A stretch of DNA of 64,000 nt, taken from assembly GCF_018760365.1 (NCBI RefSeq), contig NZ_JAHIAB010000001.1, positions 679,131-743,130 on the forward strand, read 5' to 3'. The notes beneath the pieces were generated by a model. It saw only the letters and a list, made by a program, of their open reading frames with translations, did no database searches and was not told the origin of the DNA. The position numbers were made by a program, and so were the translations under genes. Every line of letters begins with the position of its first letter. Within the stretch, counting starts at the first letter, position 1. Origin of the DNA: Pseudooceanicola endophyticus. Its GTDB lineage: Bacteria > Pseudomonadota > Alphaproteobacteria > Rhodobacterales > Rhodobacteraceae. Positions 28,031 through 37,899 of the stretch are shown here, piece after piece.

Positions 28031-29099
28031 AGCGGGGTCCTTCCGGCAGGGTCAGGGTCGTCAGTGTTTCGGCCAGCCGTTCGGCCAGCCCCGGCAGGGC
28101 GGCCTCGGCCAGGCTGGGGGCCTCCAGCGGCGTGATGGACACCGGGTCCATCCGCGCGCGGTGGCGGGTGTAGGTTGGATCGTAGCGCAGCTCCATCAGG
28201 CTGCGGGCCAGCGCGCGCATGTCGCCGGCATCGGCCTGGGCATGCCAGGCCGCGATCTGATCGGCCGAGAGGTAGCGGCGCAGGGCGTCGATGGTGTCGT
28301 GCAGGCGGCCCATGTCGGCGCTGACGTCGGCATAGGCGCGGGTCAGGTAGTCGGCGCGTTCCTCCAGCGGGGCGATCACCTCGATCCGGGGGGCGTCGCG
28401 CATCGCCTTCCAGAGCGCGGGCGGGATGCGGCAATTGCCGACCTTGGCGCTTTCGGCCTCGACCAGCACGGGCCGGGTCGGATCGAGCGCCTGCACCTGC
28501 ATCGCCAGCGCGGTCTCGAAGCCGCGCTGCTGCGGCTGGGCGCCCATCGCCCCGAACAGCGAACCACGGTGATTGGCCAGCCCCTCAAGATCCAGCACCT
28601 GCACGCCCAGATCCGGCAGCCGCTTCAGCAGATCGGTCTTCGCGGATCCGGTATTGCCATCCAGCAGCACCACCGGCGCCGGGAAAGGTTGTTCGTACAG
28701 CGCATCGACCACCAGGCCGCGAAACCGCTTGTAGCCGCCCTCGACCCGTTCGACCCGCCAGCCGATCATCTTCAGGATCACCTCGAAGGAGCCCGAGCGC
28801 TGGCCGCCGCGCCAGCAGTAGACCAGGGGTTTCCAGCCGCCGTCGCGATCCGCAAGCGGCCCCTCCAGGTGACGCGCGGCATTGCGCGACACCAGCGCCG
28901 CGCCCAGCTTGCGCGCGGTAAAGGGAGAGACCTGCTTGTAGAGCGTGCCGACGCGGGCGTGCTCCTCTCCGTCGAGGACGGGCAGGTTGATGGCGCCGGG
29001 CAGGTGATCCTCGGCGAATTCCGCGGGGGTCCGGACGTCGATGATGTCATCGAAGTCGTGGCCGGCCAGCTGGGACAGGGATGTGAGCGTGAACGTCAT
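28023..29099 (-). CDS. mnmH: tRNA 2-selenouridine synthase MnmH (SelU/YbbB)
   Basis: Replaces sulfur by selenium at wobble 2-thiouridine of Lys, Glu and Gln tRNAs through a geranylated intermediate, using selenophosphate. It has 358 residues. The N-terminal rhodanese domain (about 1-125) carries the catalytic cysteine in YCWRGGQRSGS. The C-terminal P-loop domain starts with LDGNTGSAKTDLL near 155. I chose ATG 29099 since it begins the family N-terminus. Selenocysteine genes selA and selB are not in the window. Confidence 0.94.
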   Translation of the reverse strand: MTFTLTSLSQLAGHDFDDIIDVRTPAEFAEDHLPGAINLPVLDGEEHARVGTLYKQVSPFTARKLGAALVSRNAARHLEGPLADRDGGWKPLVYCWRGGQRSGSFEVILKMIGWRVERVEGGYKRFRGLVVDALYEQPFPAPVVLLDGNTGSAKTDLLKRLPDLGVQVLDLEGLANHRGSLFGAMGAQPQQRGFETALAMQVQALDPTRPVLVEAESAKVGNCRIPPALWKAMRDAPRIEVIAPLEERADYLTRAYADVSADMGRLHDTIDALRRYLSADQIAAWHAQADAGDMRALARSLMELRYDPTYTRHRARMDPVSITPLEAPSLAEAALPGLAERLAETLTTLTLPEGPRYD

Positions 29100-29338
29100 G
29101 CCCCGCAGATACCGCATTCCAGGCGCTGCGGGAAGCGCCCCCGACGGACTAGAACAGGGCCGGCCGCATCCCGGTTCCGCCGCGCAAGCTCGCGCAGACG
29201 CGATCTTTGGGGCCGCATCAGGGCTGGCTCTCCGGGGCGCTTCTCGGTTATCACGGAGTTGAGATTAAGAGGCCGGTCCCGGCGCGGAACAGGCGCCGCC
29301 CGGCCCCCATGCCGATGCCGAGCAGGAGTGATTGCCCC

Positions 29339-30547
29339 ATGCCGAAGCCCTTCAAGTCCCTGCGCCTCTTTGCGGCCGTCACCCTGGGCGCGCTGCTGTC
29401 GATGACGGCCATTCCGGCGCAGGCCTTCGATACCTCTGCACGGGCCGCCTATATCTTCGACGTGACGACGCACACGGTGCTGCTGGCCAAGAACGCCGAC
29501 GAACCGCTGCCGCCGGCCTCCATGTCCAAGCTGATGACGCTCTACATCGCCTTCGAGGCGATCAAGTCCGGCCAGCTCAGCATGGACGAGGAACTGCCGG
29601 TGTCGCAGCACGCGATGGATTACGGCGGCTCCACCATGTTCCTGGACACCACCGACCACGTGAAGGTGAAGGACCTGCTGCAGGGCATCATCGTGCTGTC
29701 GGGCAATGACGCCTGCGCCGTGATCGCCGAGGCGCTGTCGCCCGATGGCACGGAGGCGGGCTTTGCCCGGCTGATGACCAAGCGGGCGCAGGAACTGGGC
29801 ATGACCCATTCGCATTTCGCCAATTCGAACGGCTGGCCGGATCCGCAACAGCGCATGTCGGTGCATGACCTGGCGATCCTGGCGACCCACATCATCCAGG
29901 ATTTCCCGGAATACTATCCGTTCTTCGCCGAGCAGACCTACAAGTTCGACGGTCGCGCGCCGCAGAACATCCACAACCGCAACCCGCTTCTGGCCATGGG
30001 CATCGGCGCGGACGGCATGAAGACCGGCCACACCCAGGAAGCCGGCTACGGGCTGGTGGGCTCGGCCAAGCAGGACGGGCGCCGCATCGTCTTTGTGGTC
30101 TCGGGCCTCGACAGCGTGCAGGCGCGGGCCGAGGAAAGCCGCTCGATCGTCAACTGGGCGTTCCGGCAGTTCTCCGAAGGGACCCTCGTGAAGGCCGGCG
30201 AGACGGTGACCACCGCCGCCGTGCACGAGGGCAGCGTGCCCAGCGTCAAGCTGACCGTTGCCAATGACCTGACGACGCTGATCCCGGTGCTTCAGGGCGG
30301 CGACATCAACGCCGAGGCCGTCTACAACGAGCCGCTCTCCGCGCCGATCGCCAAGGGCCAGGAAATCGGCAAGCTGATCCTGCGCCCCGAAGGCCTGCCC
30401 GAGAAATCCGTGCCTCTGGTCGCCGCCGAGGCCGTGCCCTCGGGCGGGTTCACCGCCAAGATCAAGAGCGCCGCGACCTACCTGCTGCGCCGTGTCAGCG
30501 AAGGCCAGAAGGACGCCGCCACCCCGGCCCCGGAGGCCACTTCTTGA
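29339..30547 (+). CDS. dacC: D-alanyl-D-alanine carboxypeptidase (PBP5/6 type)
   Basis: Trims the terminal D-alanine from peptidoglycan stem peptides. It has 402 residues. The ATG at 29339 is preceded by AGGAG and gives a signal peptide cut near IPAQA-FD. The active-site motifs are SMSK (S-x-x-K, near residue 62), SGN (near 121) and KTG (GMKTGHT near 225). The C-terminal PBP5 beta domain and a final amphipathic segment (about 370-390) probably anchor it to the inner-membrane surface. Its TGA overlaps the TTG start of tmk. Confidence 0.94.
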   Translation: MPKPFKSLRLFAAVTLGALLSMTAIPAQAFDTSARAAYIFDVTTHTVLLAKNADEPLPPASMSKLMTLYIAFEAIKSGQLSMDEELPVSQHAMDYGGSTMFLDTTDHVKVKDLLQGIIVLSGNDACAVIAEALSPDGTEAGFARLMTKRAQELGMTHSHFANSNGWPDPQQRMSVHDLAILATHIIQDFPEYYPFFAEQTYKFDGRAPQNIHNRNPLLAMGIGADGMKTGHTQEAGYGLVGSAKQDGRRIVFVVSGLDSVQARAEESRSIVNWAFRQFSEGTLVKAGETVTTAAVHEGSVPSVKLTVANDLTTLIPVLQGGDINAEAVYNEPLSAPIAKGQEIGKLILRPEGLPEKSVPLVAAEAVPSGGFTAKIKSAATYLLRRVSEGQKDAATPAPEATS

Positions 30548-31179
30548 GCACCGGACAGGGCCTGTTCCTTTCCTTCGAAGGCATTGACGGATCGGGGAAG
30601 TCCACCCAGGCGCGCCGCCTGGCAGAGGCCCTGCGCGCCCAGGGCCTTGAGGTCGTGCTGACGCGCGAACCCGGCGGCTCTCCCGGTGCCGAGGAGATCC
30701 GCGCCCTGGTGCTGAACGGCGATCCGGACCGCTGGTCGGCGGAAACCGAGATCCTGCTGTTCACCGCCGCCCGCCGCGACCATCTGGAACGCACGATCCG
30801 CCCCGCCCTGGCGCGCGGCGCCGTGGTGATTTGCGACCGTTTCGCCGACAGCACCCGGGTCTATCAGGGGATTTCCCGCGGCGATCTGCGCGCCACGGTG
30901 GACAGCCTGCACGCGCTGATGATCGGGCGCGAACCCGACATCACCCTGCTGATCGACATGGACCCCGAAGAGGGCCTGTCGCGCGCGCTTGGCCGCGCCG
31001 GCACCGACACCCGCTTCGAAGGGTTCGGCAGCGACCTCCAGAAGGCGATGCGCAAGGGGTTCCTCGATCTGGCCGCCGCGCATGAGCGCTTCCGAGTCAT
31101 CGACGGCAAGGGCGATATCGACACCGTTTTCACCCGGCTCTCGGCCGCGCTGCCGGAATTCTTCAAGGCCCCGGCATGA
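30544..31179 (+). CDS. tmk: Thymidylate kinase
   Basis: Phosphorylates dTMP to dTDP for DNA synthesis. It has 211 residues. The P-loop is FEGIDGSGKST near residue 11, the DR motif CDRFADST near 97, and the dTMP-contact stretch is TREPGGSPGAEEIR near 40. The start is TTG at 30544, overlapping the stop of dacC as TTGA. This choice is supported by the position of the P-loop. It is the second gene of a tightly overlapped run dacC-tmk-holB-tatD-MBL hydrolase. Confidence 0.95.
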   Translation: MSTGQGLFLSFEGIDGSGKSTQARRLAEALRAQGLEVVLTREPGGSPGAEEIRALVLNGDPDRWSAETEILLFTAARRDHLERTIRPALARGAVVICDRFADSTRVYQGISRGDLRATVDSLHALMIGREPDITLLIDMDPEEGLSRALGRAGTDTRFEGFGSDLQKAMRKGFLDLAAAHERFRVIDGKGDIDTVFTRLSAALPEFFKAPA

Positions 31180-32297
31180 GCGACGCACAGCCCGAACCCG
31201 ATCGCGTCGAAGGCGCGCCTCATCCCCGTGACACCGCCCGCCTGATCGGCCAGCAGGCCGCCGAGGCCGAGTTCCTTGAGGCCTTCAACACCGGGCGGCT
31301 GCACCACGGCTGGATGATCACCGGGCCGCGCGGGTCCGGCAAGGCGACGCTGGCCTGGTCCATCGCGCGATTCCTGCTGACCACCCCCGCCCCCGAGGAC
31401 GGCCCCTCGCTGTTCGGCGAAGCCCCGAAGCCCGACAGCCTGCACGTGAACCCCGATCACCCGGTGGTGCACCGCATGGCCGCGGGCGCGGAACCGGGGC
31501 TGTTCGTGCTGCGGCGCGGGCTGAACGAGAAGACCGGCAAGCTGAAGACCCAGATCACCGTGGACGAGGCGCGCCGCCTGAAGGGCTTTTTCACGCTGTC
31601 GGCCACCGATGGCGGGCGCCGGGTCGTCATCGTCGATGCCACGGACGAGATGAACCCCTCGGCCGCCAATGCCCTGCTGAAGCTGCTGGAGGAACCGCCC
31701 GCGCGCACCACGCTGCTGCTGGTCACCCATCAGCCCTCGGGTCTGCTGCCGACGATCCGCTCGCGCTGCCGGGTGCTGCGCCTCGCGCCGCTGTCGCCGC
31801 AGGACCTGGGCGAAGCGCTGGAGCAGGCAGGCGTGGTCACCGATGCCCCCGATGAACTGGCGGCCCTGGCCGGCGGTTCGGTGGGCGCGGCGGTGCGTCT
31901 GGCGAACCTCGACGGGCTGGCGCTGTACGGTGAATGGATCCGGCTGCTGGGCACGCTGCCGAACCTTGACCGGGGCCGCGCCATGGCGCTGTCGGAAGCT
32001 GCCGCCACCCGTGGCGCCGAGGAACGCCGCGACCTGCTGGTGAGTCTCCTGGATCTGGCATTGGCGCGCATGGCGCGCGCGGGCGCCACCGGCCAGCCCC
32101 CCTTCCCCCAGGCCGCCCCCCATGAGGCCGAAATTTTCGCCCGCCTCGCCCCCGATCCGCACCGAGCGCGTCATTGGGCAGCACAGGCGCAGGAGATCGG
32201 GCAAAGGCTGCGTCATGGTCTGGCGGTCAACCTTGACCCTGCCGCGCTCATCCTAGATACGATCTTCAAGTTACAGAAAGCCGCTGGCTCCGCCTGA
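31176..32297 (+). CDS. holB: DNA polymerase III subunit delta'
   Basis: A clamp-loader subunit that helps place the beta clamp on DNA. It has 373 residues. An AAA+ core is visible: GPRGSGKATLAWSIA as the P-loop region near residue 50, the Walker B region VVIVDATDEMNPSAANALLKLLEEPP near 150, and the SRC motif IRSRCRVL near 190. The C-terminal part is a helical collar. It starts with ATGA overlap to tmk, a gene order (tmk-holB-tatD) common in proteobacteria. Confidence 0.93.
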   Translation: MSDAQPEPDRVEGAPHPRDTARLIGQQAAEAEFLEAFNTGRLHHGWMITGPRGSGKATLAWSIARFLLTTPAPEDGPSLFGEAPKPDSLHVNPDHPVVHRMAAGAEPGLFVLRRGLNEKTGKLKTQITVDEARRLKGFFTLSATDGGRRVVIVDATDEMNPSAANALLKLLEEPPARTTLLLVTHQPSGLLPTIRSRCRVLRLAPLSPQDLGEALEQAGVVTDAPDELAALAGGSVGAAVRLANLDGLALYGEWIRLLGTLPNLDRGRAMALSEAAATRGAEERRDLLVSLLDLALARMARAGATGQPPFPQAAPHEAEIFARLAPDPHRARHWAAQAQEIGQRLRHGLAVNLDPAALILDTIFKLQKAAGSA

Positions 32298-32353
32298 CCT
32301 CCGGGATGTGCCCGGGGGTGGAGGACGGGGCGCGGCTGCAAGGCAGGCCCCGC

Positions 32354-33166
32354 ATGACGAACACGCCCACGATCACCGACAGCCACTGCCATCTCGACTT
32401 TCCCGATTTCGAAGGCCAGATCGACCAGATTGTTGCCCGCGCCGCAGAGGCCGGCGTGACGCGCATGGTCTCCATCTGCTCGCGGCTGCGCAACGAAGCC
32501 AATGTCCGCGCCATCGCCGAAGCCCATGACCCGGTGTTCTACGCCGTCGCCACCCACCCGATGTCGGTGGCAGATGAGCCCATGGCCACCGTGGACCAGC
32601 TGGTGGCCTTCGCGAAACATCCCAAGATGGTCGGCATCGGCGAGACCGGGCTGGATTACCACTACACCGCCGAAAGCGCCGAGAAGCAGCAGGAAAGCCT
32701 GCGCATCCACTGCGCCGCCGCCCATGAAACCGGCCTGCCGCTGATCATCCACGCCCGCGCCGCGGATGAGGACATGGCCCGCATCCTGGCGGAAGAACAC
32801 AGGAACGGCGCCTTCGGCTGTGTGCTGCACTGCTTCAGCTCTTCGGCGGAACTGGGCCGCGCGGCGCTGGATCTGGGCTTCTACCTGTCGATGTCGGGCA
32901 TCACGACCTTCAAGAAAAGCCAGGAGCTGCGCGACATCTTCGCCACCGCCCCGGTCGATCGCATCCTGGTCGAGACCGACAGCCCCTACCTGGCCCCCGT
33001 GCCCCATCGCGGCAAGACCAACGAACCCGCCTACACCGCCCTGACCGCCAAGGTCGGCGCCGAGGTCTTCGGCATGGACTATGCCGCCTTCGCCGCCCAG
33101 ACCCAGGCCAATTTCGACCGCCTCTTCGCCAAGGCCGCGGCCTGGACACCGGAGGTCGCCGCCTGA
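32354..33166 (+). CDS. tatD: TatD family metal-dependent hydrolase
   Basis: A TIM-barrel hydrolase, a DNase or RNA 3'-end exonuclease in studied members. It has 270 residues. Metal ligands are visible in DSHCHLD near residue 8, GETGLDYHY near 96, HARAADED near 134, HCFSSSAE near 158 and ETDSPYLAP near 209, a complete set. I chose ATG 32354 as it opens the family N-terminus. Its stop overlaps the ATG of the next gene. Confidence 0.95.
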   Translation: MTNTPTITDSHCHLDFPDFEGQIDQIVARAAEAGVTRMVSICSRLRNEANVRAIAEAHDPVFYAVATHPMSVADEPMATVDQLVAFAKHPKMVGIGETGLDYHYTAESAEKQQESLRIHCAAAHETGLPLIIHARAADEDMARILAEEHRNGAFGCVLHCFSSSAELGRAALDLGFYLSMSGITTFKKSQELRDIFATAPVDRILVETDSPYLAPVPHRGKTNEPAYTALTAKVGAEVFGMDYAAFAAQTQANFDRLFAKAAAWTPEVAA

Positions 33167-33963
33167 TGGCCATGCTGCGTTTCACCATCCTCGGCTGCGG
33201 CTCTTCCGGAGGCGTGCCCAGGATCGGCGGCCACTGGGGCGCCTGCGACCCCGAGAACCCGAAGAACACCCGGCGCCGCTGCTCTCTCTTGATCGAGCAG
33301 GAAGGACCCGGCGGCTGGACCCGCGTGCTGATCGACACCTCTCCGGACATGCGGATGCAGCTGATCGACGCCGGGGTCGGCGAACTGGACGGGGTGGTCT
33401 TCACCCATGCCCATGCCGACCACGTGCACGGCATCGACGACCTGCGCCAGGTGGTCTTCAACATGGATGCCCGGGTGCCGGTCTGGGCCGATGCCCATAC
33501 CGCGAAAGAGCTTGAGCACCGCTTCCACTACGTCTTCACCACGCCCGAAGGATCGCCCTACCCGCCGATCCTGGAGATGCGCCGGATCGAGGGCGCCGTG
33601 ACGGTCACCGGCAAGGGCGGCCCGGTCACGCTGCTGCCCTTCCGGGTCAATCACGGCTCCATCGACGCGCTCGGTTTCCGGATCCGCGACCTGGCCTATC
33701 TGCCGGACGTGCTGAAACTGTCCGACGAGGCCTGGGAGGTCTGCGCGGGCCTGGATTGCTGGATCCTCGACTGCCTGCGGCGCAAGCCCCACCCCAGCCA
33801 TTCGCACCTGGCGCAATCGCTGGCGTGGATCGAACGCGCCGCGCCCGAGCGCGCCGTGCTGACCAACCTGCATATCGACCTGGATTATGCCGAGCTCGAC
33901 GCGGAAACGCCCGATCACATCGTACCGGCCTATGACGGGATGCAGATCACCTACGAGATCTGA
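33166..33963 (+). CDS. MBL-fold metal hydrolase, PhnP-like
   Basis: A metallo-beta-lactamase fold phosphodiesterase of 265 residues. The N-terminus ILGCGSSGGVPRIGG and the metal motif THAHADHVHGIDD near residue 78 are diagnostic of the PhnP/cyclic phosphodiesterase group. The later histidine in VNHGSIDALGFR and TNLHIDLDY complete the metal site. It is the last of the overlapped run starting at dacC. The natural substrate is unknown; proteins in this position are usually called MBL-fold hydrolases. Confidence 0.9.
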   Translation: MAMLRFTILGCGSSGGVPRIGGHWGACDPENPKNTRRRCSLLIEQEGPGGWTRVLIDTSPDMRMQLIDAGVGELDGVVFTHAHADHVHGIDDLRQVVFNMDARVPVWADAHTAKELEHRFHYVFTTPEGSPYPPILEMRRIEGAVTVTGKGGPVTLLPFRVNHGSIDALGFRIRDLAYLPDVLKLSDEAWEVCAGLDCWILDCLRRKPHPSHSHLAQSLAWIERAAPERAVLTNLHIDLDYAELDAETPDHIVPAYDGMQITYEI

Positions 33964-33986
33964 ACCCGCCTTTCGGGGAACCGCCC

Positions 33987-34919
33987 ATGAGCGCTCTTTT
34001 CAATATCATCCTGCCGGTCTTCCTGCTGATCGGCGCCGGGTACGCCTGCACGCGCTCCGGTTTCATCAAGCTTTCGGCGGTGGAAGGGGCGCTGACCTTC
34101 GCCCAGAACGTCGCCCTGCCCTGCCTGCTGTTCCGCGCCATCTCGACCTTCGATCTGGGCGCGGAATTCCACCTGCCGCTGCTGGCCAGCTTCTACATCG
34201 CCGCCATCGCCTGCTTCGGCCTGGGGATCGCGGGGGCCAGGCTGCTGGGCCGGGCGCCCGAGGATTCGGTGATCATCGGCTTCTGCTGCCTGTTCTCGAA
34301 CTCCATGATGCTGGGGGTGCCGATCACCGAACGCGCCTTCGGCACCGATGCGCTGGCCGGCAACTTCGCCATCATCGCGATCCATTCACCGGTCTGCTAC
34401 ACGCTGGGCATCGTCGCGATGGAGGTCACCCGGGCCGGGGGATCGGGCCTGGATGCCTGGCCGCTGGCGCGCCGCATCCTGAAGCAGATTTTCACCAACC
34501 CGCTGGTGATCGCACTGATCCTGGGCTTCGTGGTCAACCTCTCGGGGCTTTCGGTGCCGCTGCCGCTGGGCGATGCGCTCGACATGCTGGGGCGCGCGGC
34601 GCTGCCGACGGCGCTGTTTGCCGTGGGCGGCGTGCTGGTGCAGTACAAGCTGGAGGGCGACTGGCGCCTGATCGGCATGATCTGCCTGATCGCGCTGGCG
34701 GTGCATCCGGCGCTGACCTGGCTGATGGGCAAGGGCTTTGGCCTCGATGATGCGGGCTTCCGCTCTGCCGTGCTGACGGCGGCGACGGCGCCGGGGGTCA
34801 ACACCTATGTCTTCGCCAACCTCTACGGGGTGGGCAAGCGTTCGGCGGCCTCCTCGCTGCTGATCGCCACCGGGGTCTGCCTCTTCACCATCTGGTTCTG
34901 GCTGGCCGTCATCCCCTGA
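33987..34919 (+). CDS. AEC family transporter (auxin efflux carrier type)
   Basis: An inner-membrane protein of 310 residues with about ten helices, starting with NIILPVFLLIGAGYACTR. The break helix pattern of the AEC fold, FCCLFSNSMMLGVPITE near residue 105 and ATAPGVNTYVFANLY near 270, is visible. It probably exports or moves organic acids or amino acids. It follows the MBL hydrolase gene by 23 bases and may be in the same transcript. Confidence 0.9.
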   Translation: MSALFNIILPVFLLIGAGYACTRSGFIKLSAVEGALTFAQNVALPCLLFRAISTFDLGAEFHLPLLASFYIAAIACFGLGIAGARLLGRAPEDSVIIGFCCLFSNSMMLGVPITERAFGTDALAGNFAIIAIHSPVCYTLGIVAMEVTRAGGSGLDAWPLARRILKQIFTNPLVIALILGFVVNLSGLSVPLPLGDALDMLGRAALPTALFAVGGVLVQYKLEGDWRLIGMICLIALAVHPALTWLMGKGFGLDDAGFRSAVLTAATAPGVNTYVFANLYGVGKRSAASSLLIATGVCLFTIWFWLAVIP

Positions 34920-35009
34920 GCCGCGGCGCTGCACGCAATCTTTACGCCCCCCGGGGCAGAAATCGGGTAGACGACCGTCACGCCCCGTCCCGGGGCCGGA
35001 GAGCCGAAG

Positions 35010-36914
35010 ATGAGCGCCAAGGCCCCGCCCCGTCCCGCCCTGCCCGAAGCCGCGCTGGCGCGCGCGCGCACCGCCTTCGAAGCCGGGCGGATCTCTCTCT
35101 GCTGGCAGGAGATCGCGCCGCTGCTGGCACAGGACACCCCGCCCGAGGTCGCGCGGGCGCTGGAATACCTGCAACTGGGCTGCGCGCTGTATCACATCGG
35201 CGATCTGGAGGCGGCGCGCGCCCTGAACGCCCGCCTGCCGGTCGCGCAATGGACGACCATGCGCTACCGGCTGTCGCTGCGACTGCGCGATCCCGCCATG
35301 GCGAAGCGGCTGCGGGGCGCGCCCGGGCTTTCGCCGCGCGACCGGGACGATTTCCGCACCTCGGCGGGGCTCTACTGCCTCTGGCACAAGCGGCCCCGGG
35401 CCGGCCTGCCCCTGTATGCGGCGCGCCACAACGCGGTGCATTTCCCCAAGCTGCTGCCCGCCGGCGTGGCCCACCAGCCGCTGGGCGCCCCGCAGGACGA
35501 CACCGACCTGATCGTGCTGGAGCAGGGTCTGGGCGACGTGCTGTTCCATCTGGCCCATATCCGCGCCTGCGGCGGCCATGAGGGATCGACCTTCACCGGC
35601 CTGCCGAAATACGGCGCGCTGGTGCGCCGCTACTTCCCGAAGGCGCGCTTCCTGGCGGCGGGCGACCTGCCCGAAGGCCCCCGCCCCGGCCATCTGGCCG
35701 GCGATTTCATCGCCCGCAGCTTTGCCCGCACCGGCCGGATCGCCCCCGGGGGGACGCTGGACAGCCCGCTGCGGCGGGGCGTCGACGCGCCGGTCTTCGG
35801 GCTGTGCTGGCGCGGCGGCTCGGGGCAGAACCGGCGCGAGGAACGCCATATCCCGCTGGGCCATCTGCTGGACCTGCTGCCGCCCGACATGCGGATCCTG
35901 GCGCTGCAATTCGACATCACCGAGGCCGAGCGCGCCCGCCTTCAGGCCGATCCCCGCGCCGCCGTGCCGCTGGCCGACCTGACCCGCAACCCGACCGAGG
36001 TGATCGACATGATCCGCCCGCTCGCCGGCGTGATCTCGGTCGACAGCGCGAACTGGCACATGGCCGGCTTTTCGGGCGTGCCGCTGCTGGCGATCCTGAA
36101 CCCCACCGCGCACTGGTACTGGGGCCCGCAGGAGGATGCGGCCAGCGTCTTCCCCTCTGCCACCACGCTGCGCAAGGCCGATCTGTCAGCCCCCGCCATC
36201 GCCCGCTGGGCGGAAACGGCAGAGGCCCGGTGGCAGGCCCGCCCTCTGGCCGCCCGCCCGGAAATGCCCCCGCACCAGAGGCCGCTTTTCGTCTGCGGCC
36301 TGCCGCGCTCTGGCACCTCGCTGGTGATGCGGGTGCTGGTTTCCCAGGGGCTCTGGACCGGAGAGACCATTGCCGGCAATGCCGACAACCCCGAGGGGTA
36401 TCAGGAGAACCGCCGCATCCGCGAACGTCACCTGAAGCCCTTCCTCCAGGCCATCGGGGCCGATCCGCGCGGTGTCGATCCGCTGCCGCGCCCCGACACT
36501 CTGCCGCCCTTCCCGGGCCTCACGCGGCGCCTGCTGTCGAGCCTGCGCGAGGAAGGCCATGCCGGCCAGCCCTGGGGCTACAAGGACCCGAAGCTGACAC
36601 TGCTCTGGCCGGCCTTCGCCCGCGCCTTCCCCGGCGCGCGCTGGCTGGTGGTGCGGCGCGGGCGCACGGCGGTGAAAACCTCGCTGTCGCGGGCCGGGTT
36701 CATGCAGATGCATTCCTCCAGCCCCGACTATTGGGACGCCTTCTGCGCCGCCTACGAGCGGCGGCTGGACGCGCTGGAAGCCTCGGGAGAGACGGTGTTT
36801 TCGCTGCAGGCCGAGGCGCTGATGGCGGGCGATGTCTCGGGCTTGGCGCCGGTCTGCACGGCCCTGGGGCTGCCTTTCGATGCGCAGGCCGCCCGCGCCG
36901 CGCTGCGCCGCTGA
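35010..36914 (+). CDS. Fusion: TPR/glycosyltransferase-like domain plus sulfotransferase
   Basis: A 634-residue protein with three parts. Residues about 1-130 look like helical repeats. Residues 150-420 resemble the GT-B-type region of TPR-linked glycosyltransferases ([18 protein letters not shown] near 168; [20 protein letters not shown] near 343). Residues 425-634 are a PAPS-dependent sulfotransferase: 5'-phosphosulfate loop [15 protein letters not shown] near 432 and the 3'-phosphate motif [19 protein letters not shown] near 545. It could act on a sulfated surface polymer. No partner gene is adjacent. The substrate is unknown. Confidence 0.78.
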   Translation: MSAKAPPRPALPEAALARARTAFEAGRISLCWQEIAPLLAQDTPPEVARALEYLQLGCALYHIGDLEAARALNARLPVAQWTTMRYRLSLRLRDPAMAKRLRGAPGLSPRDRDDFRTSAGLYCLWHKRPRAGLPLYAARHNAVHFPKLLPAGVAHQPLGAPQDDTDLIVLEQGLGDVLFHLAHIRACGGHEGSTFTGLPKYGALVRRYFPKARFLAAGDLPEGPRPGHLAGDFIARSFARTGRIAPGGTLDSPLRRGVDAPVFGLCWRGGSGQNRREERHIPLGHLLDLLPPDMRILALQFDITEAERARLQADPRAAVPLADLTRNPTEVIDMIRPLAGVISVDSANWHMAGFSGVPLLAILNPTAHWYWGPQEDAASVFPSATTLRKADLSAPAIARWAETAEARWQARPLAARPEMPPHQRPLFVCGLPRSGTSLVMRVLVSQGLWTGETIAGNADNPEGYQENRRIRERHLKPFLQAIGADPRGVDPLPRPDTLPPFPGLTRRLLSSLREEGHAGQPWGYKDPKLTLLWPAFARAFPGARWLVVRRGRTAVKTSLSRAGFMQMHSSSPDYWDAFCAAYERRLDALEASGETVFSLQAEALMAGDVSGLAPVCTALGLPFDAQAARAALRR

Positions 36915-36970
36915 AGCCTCTGGTCTCCGTCCCGCTTCCTGCTAGAGATCGGGCATCAGAGGAGACAGAC

Positions 36971-37408
36971 ATGGCCCATATCCAGATCATCAACGGCCCC
37001 AACCTGAACCTGCTGGGCAAGCGCCAGCCCGAGATCTACGGGGCCGAGACCCTGGCCGATGTCGAGGCGAATTGCGCCGCCCTGGCGCAGGAGCTGGGGC
37101 TGGAGGTGTCGTTCTTCCAGTCCAACCACGAGGGCGCGATCATCGAATGCATCCATGCCGCGCGTGAAAATGCGCAGGGCATCGTGATCAACCCCGCCGC
37201 CTATACCCATACCTCGGTGGCGATCCTCGATGCGCTGAACGCCTTCGACGGCGCGGTGATCGAGGTGCATATCTCCAACGTCCACAAGCGCGAGAGCTTC
37301 CGCCACCATTCCTACGTCTCGGGGCGGGCGGATGCGGTGATCGCGGGGCTGGGGACCGAGGGCTACCAGGCGGCGCTGCGCCGGATGGTCACGCTGACCG
37401 CCGGCTGA
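36971..37408 (+). CDS. aroQ: 3-dehydroquinate dehydratase, type II
   Basis: Converts 3-dehydroquinate to 3-dehydroshikimate in the shikimate pathway. The 145 residues fit type II enzymes. The N-terminus [18 protein letters not shown] carries the active-site tyrosine loop, NPAAYTHTS near residue 76 the asparagine and tyrosine, and [11 protein letters not shown] near 98 the catalytic histidine. GGAGAC precedes the ATG at 36971. Confidence 0.97.
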   Translation: MAHIQIINGPNLNLLGKRQPEIYGAETLADVEANCAALAQELGLEVSFFQSNHEGAIIECIHAARENAQGIVINPAAYTHTSVAILDALNAFDGAVIEVHISNVHKRESFRHHSYVSGRADAVIAGLGTEGYQAALRRMVTLTAG

Positions 37409-37899
37409 GCATTTCCCGGGCAGGTGCCGGAAGTTTGATCGCCCTGCCCGGGGGGCAGGCAGGCCAGCCCCGGCGCCCGCGTTGACAGGCCGGGGCCCGG
37501 CGCCTCCCATGCCGCCATGACGGGGCCTGTCACGGACAGGTGCGGCCCGGCTCCGCTCCGCGGCGGGCCCGGACGCAGCTCCGCCAGATCCCGCGGCCGG
37601 TCGCAAGGCTCCGGCCGCCGGTCAGCGCGCCGTTCCACCGGGGCGGTGCCATGTCCCCTTCCGTGGTGCCGTTCCGGCTGCGGTCTCTCCCGGGACGGCG
37701 CGCTGGTCAGGGTTCCCCGCCGCTCGGCGAAACCGAACGCGCAGGCCCTCCGCCGGGGCTCCGCCCTTCGCGGCCATCGGGGCCGCGGCGGGCGGCGCGG
37801 CCTCGACGGCCGCGGTGCCTGCCCCCCGGGGATTTCCCTGCCCCGCGCTTCACGCTACCGTGACGCGGGGCCGCTGAAGCCGGCCCCCAAGGAGGCCCC
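37409..37899. other. 490-base very GC-rich gap
   Basis: No gene is supported between aroQ and the next lipoprotein. The sequence is dominated by G and C with several short inverted repeats. The longest frames are Arg/Pro/Gly-rich and lack any domain. Near its 3' end, 37841-37870 forms a hairpin (CCCCGCG with CGCGGGG, plus TCAC with GTGA inside) just before the lipoprotein ribosome site. Confidence 0.5.

Noticed and set aside
37409..37899. Possible gene in the GC-rich gap after aroQ
   Set aside because: All frames are Arg/Pro/Gly-rich without a domain or a ribosome site; stops are scarce only because of the composition.
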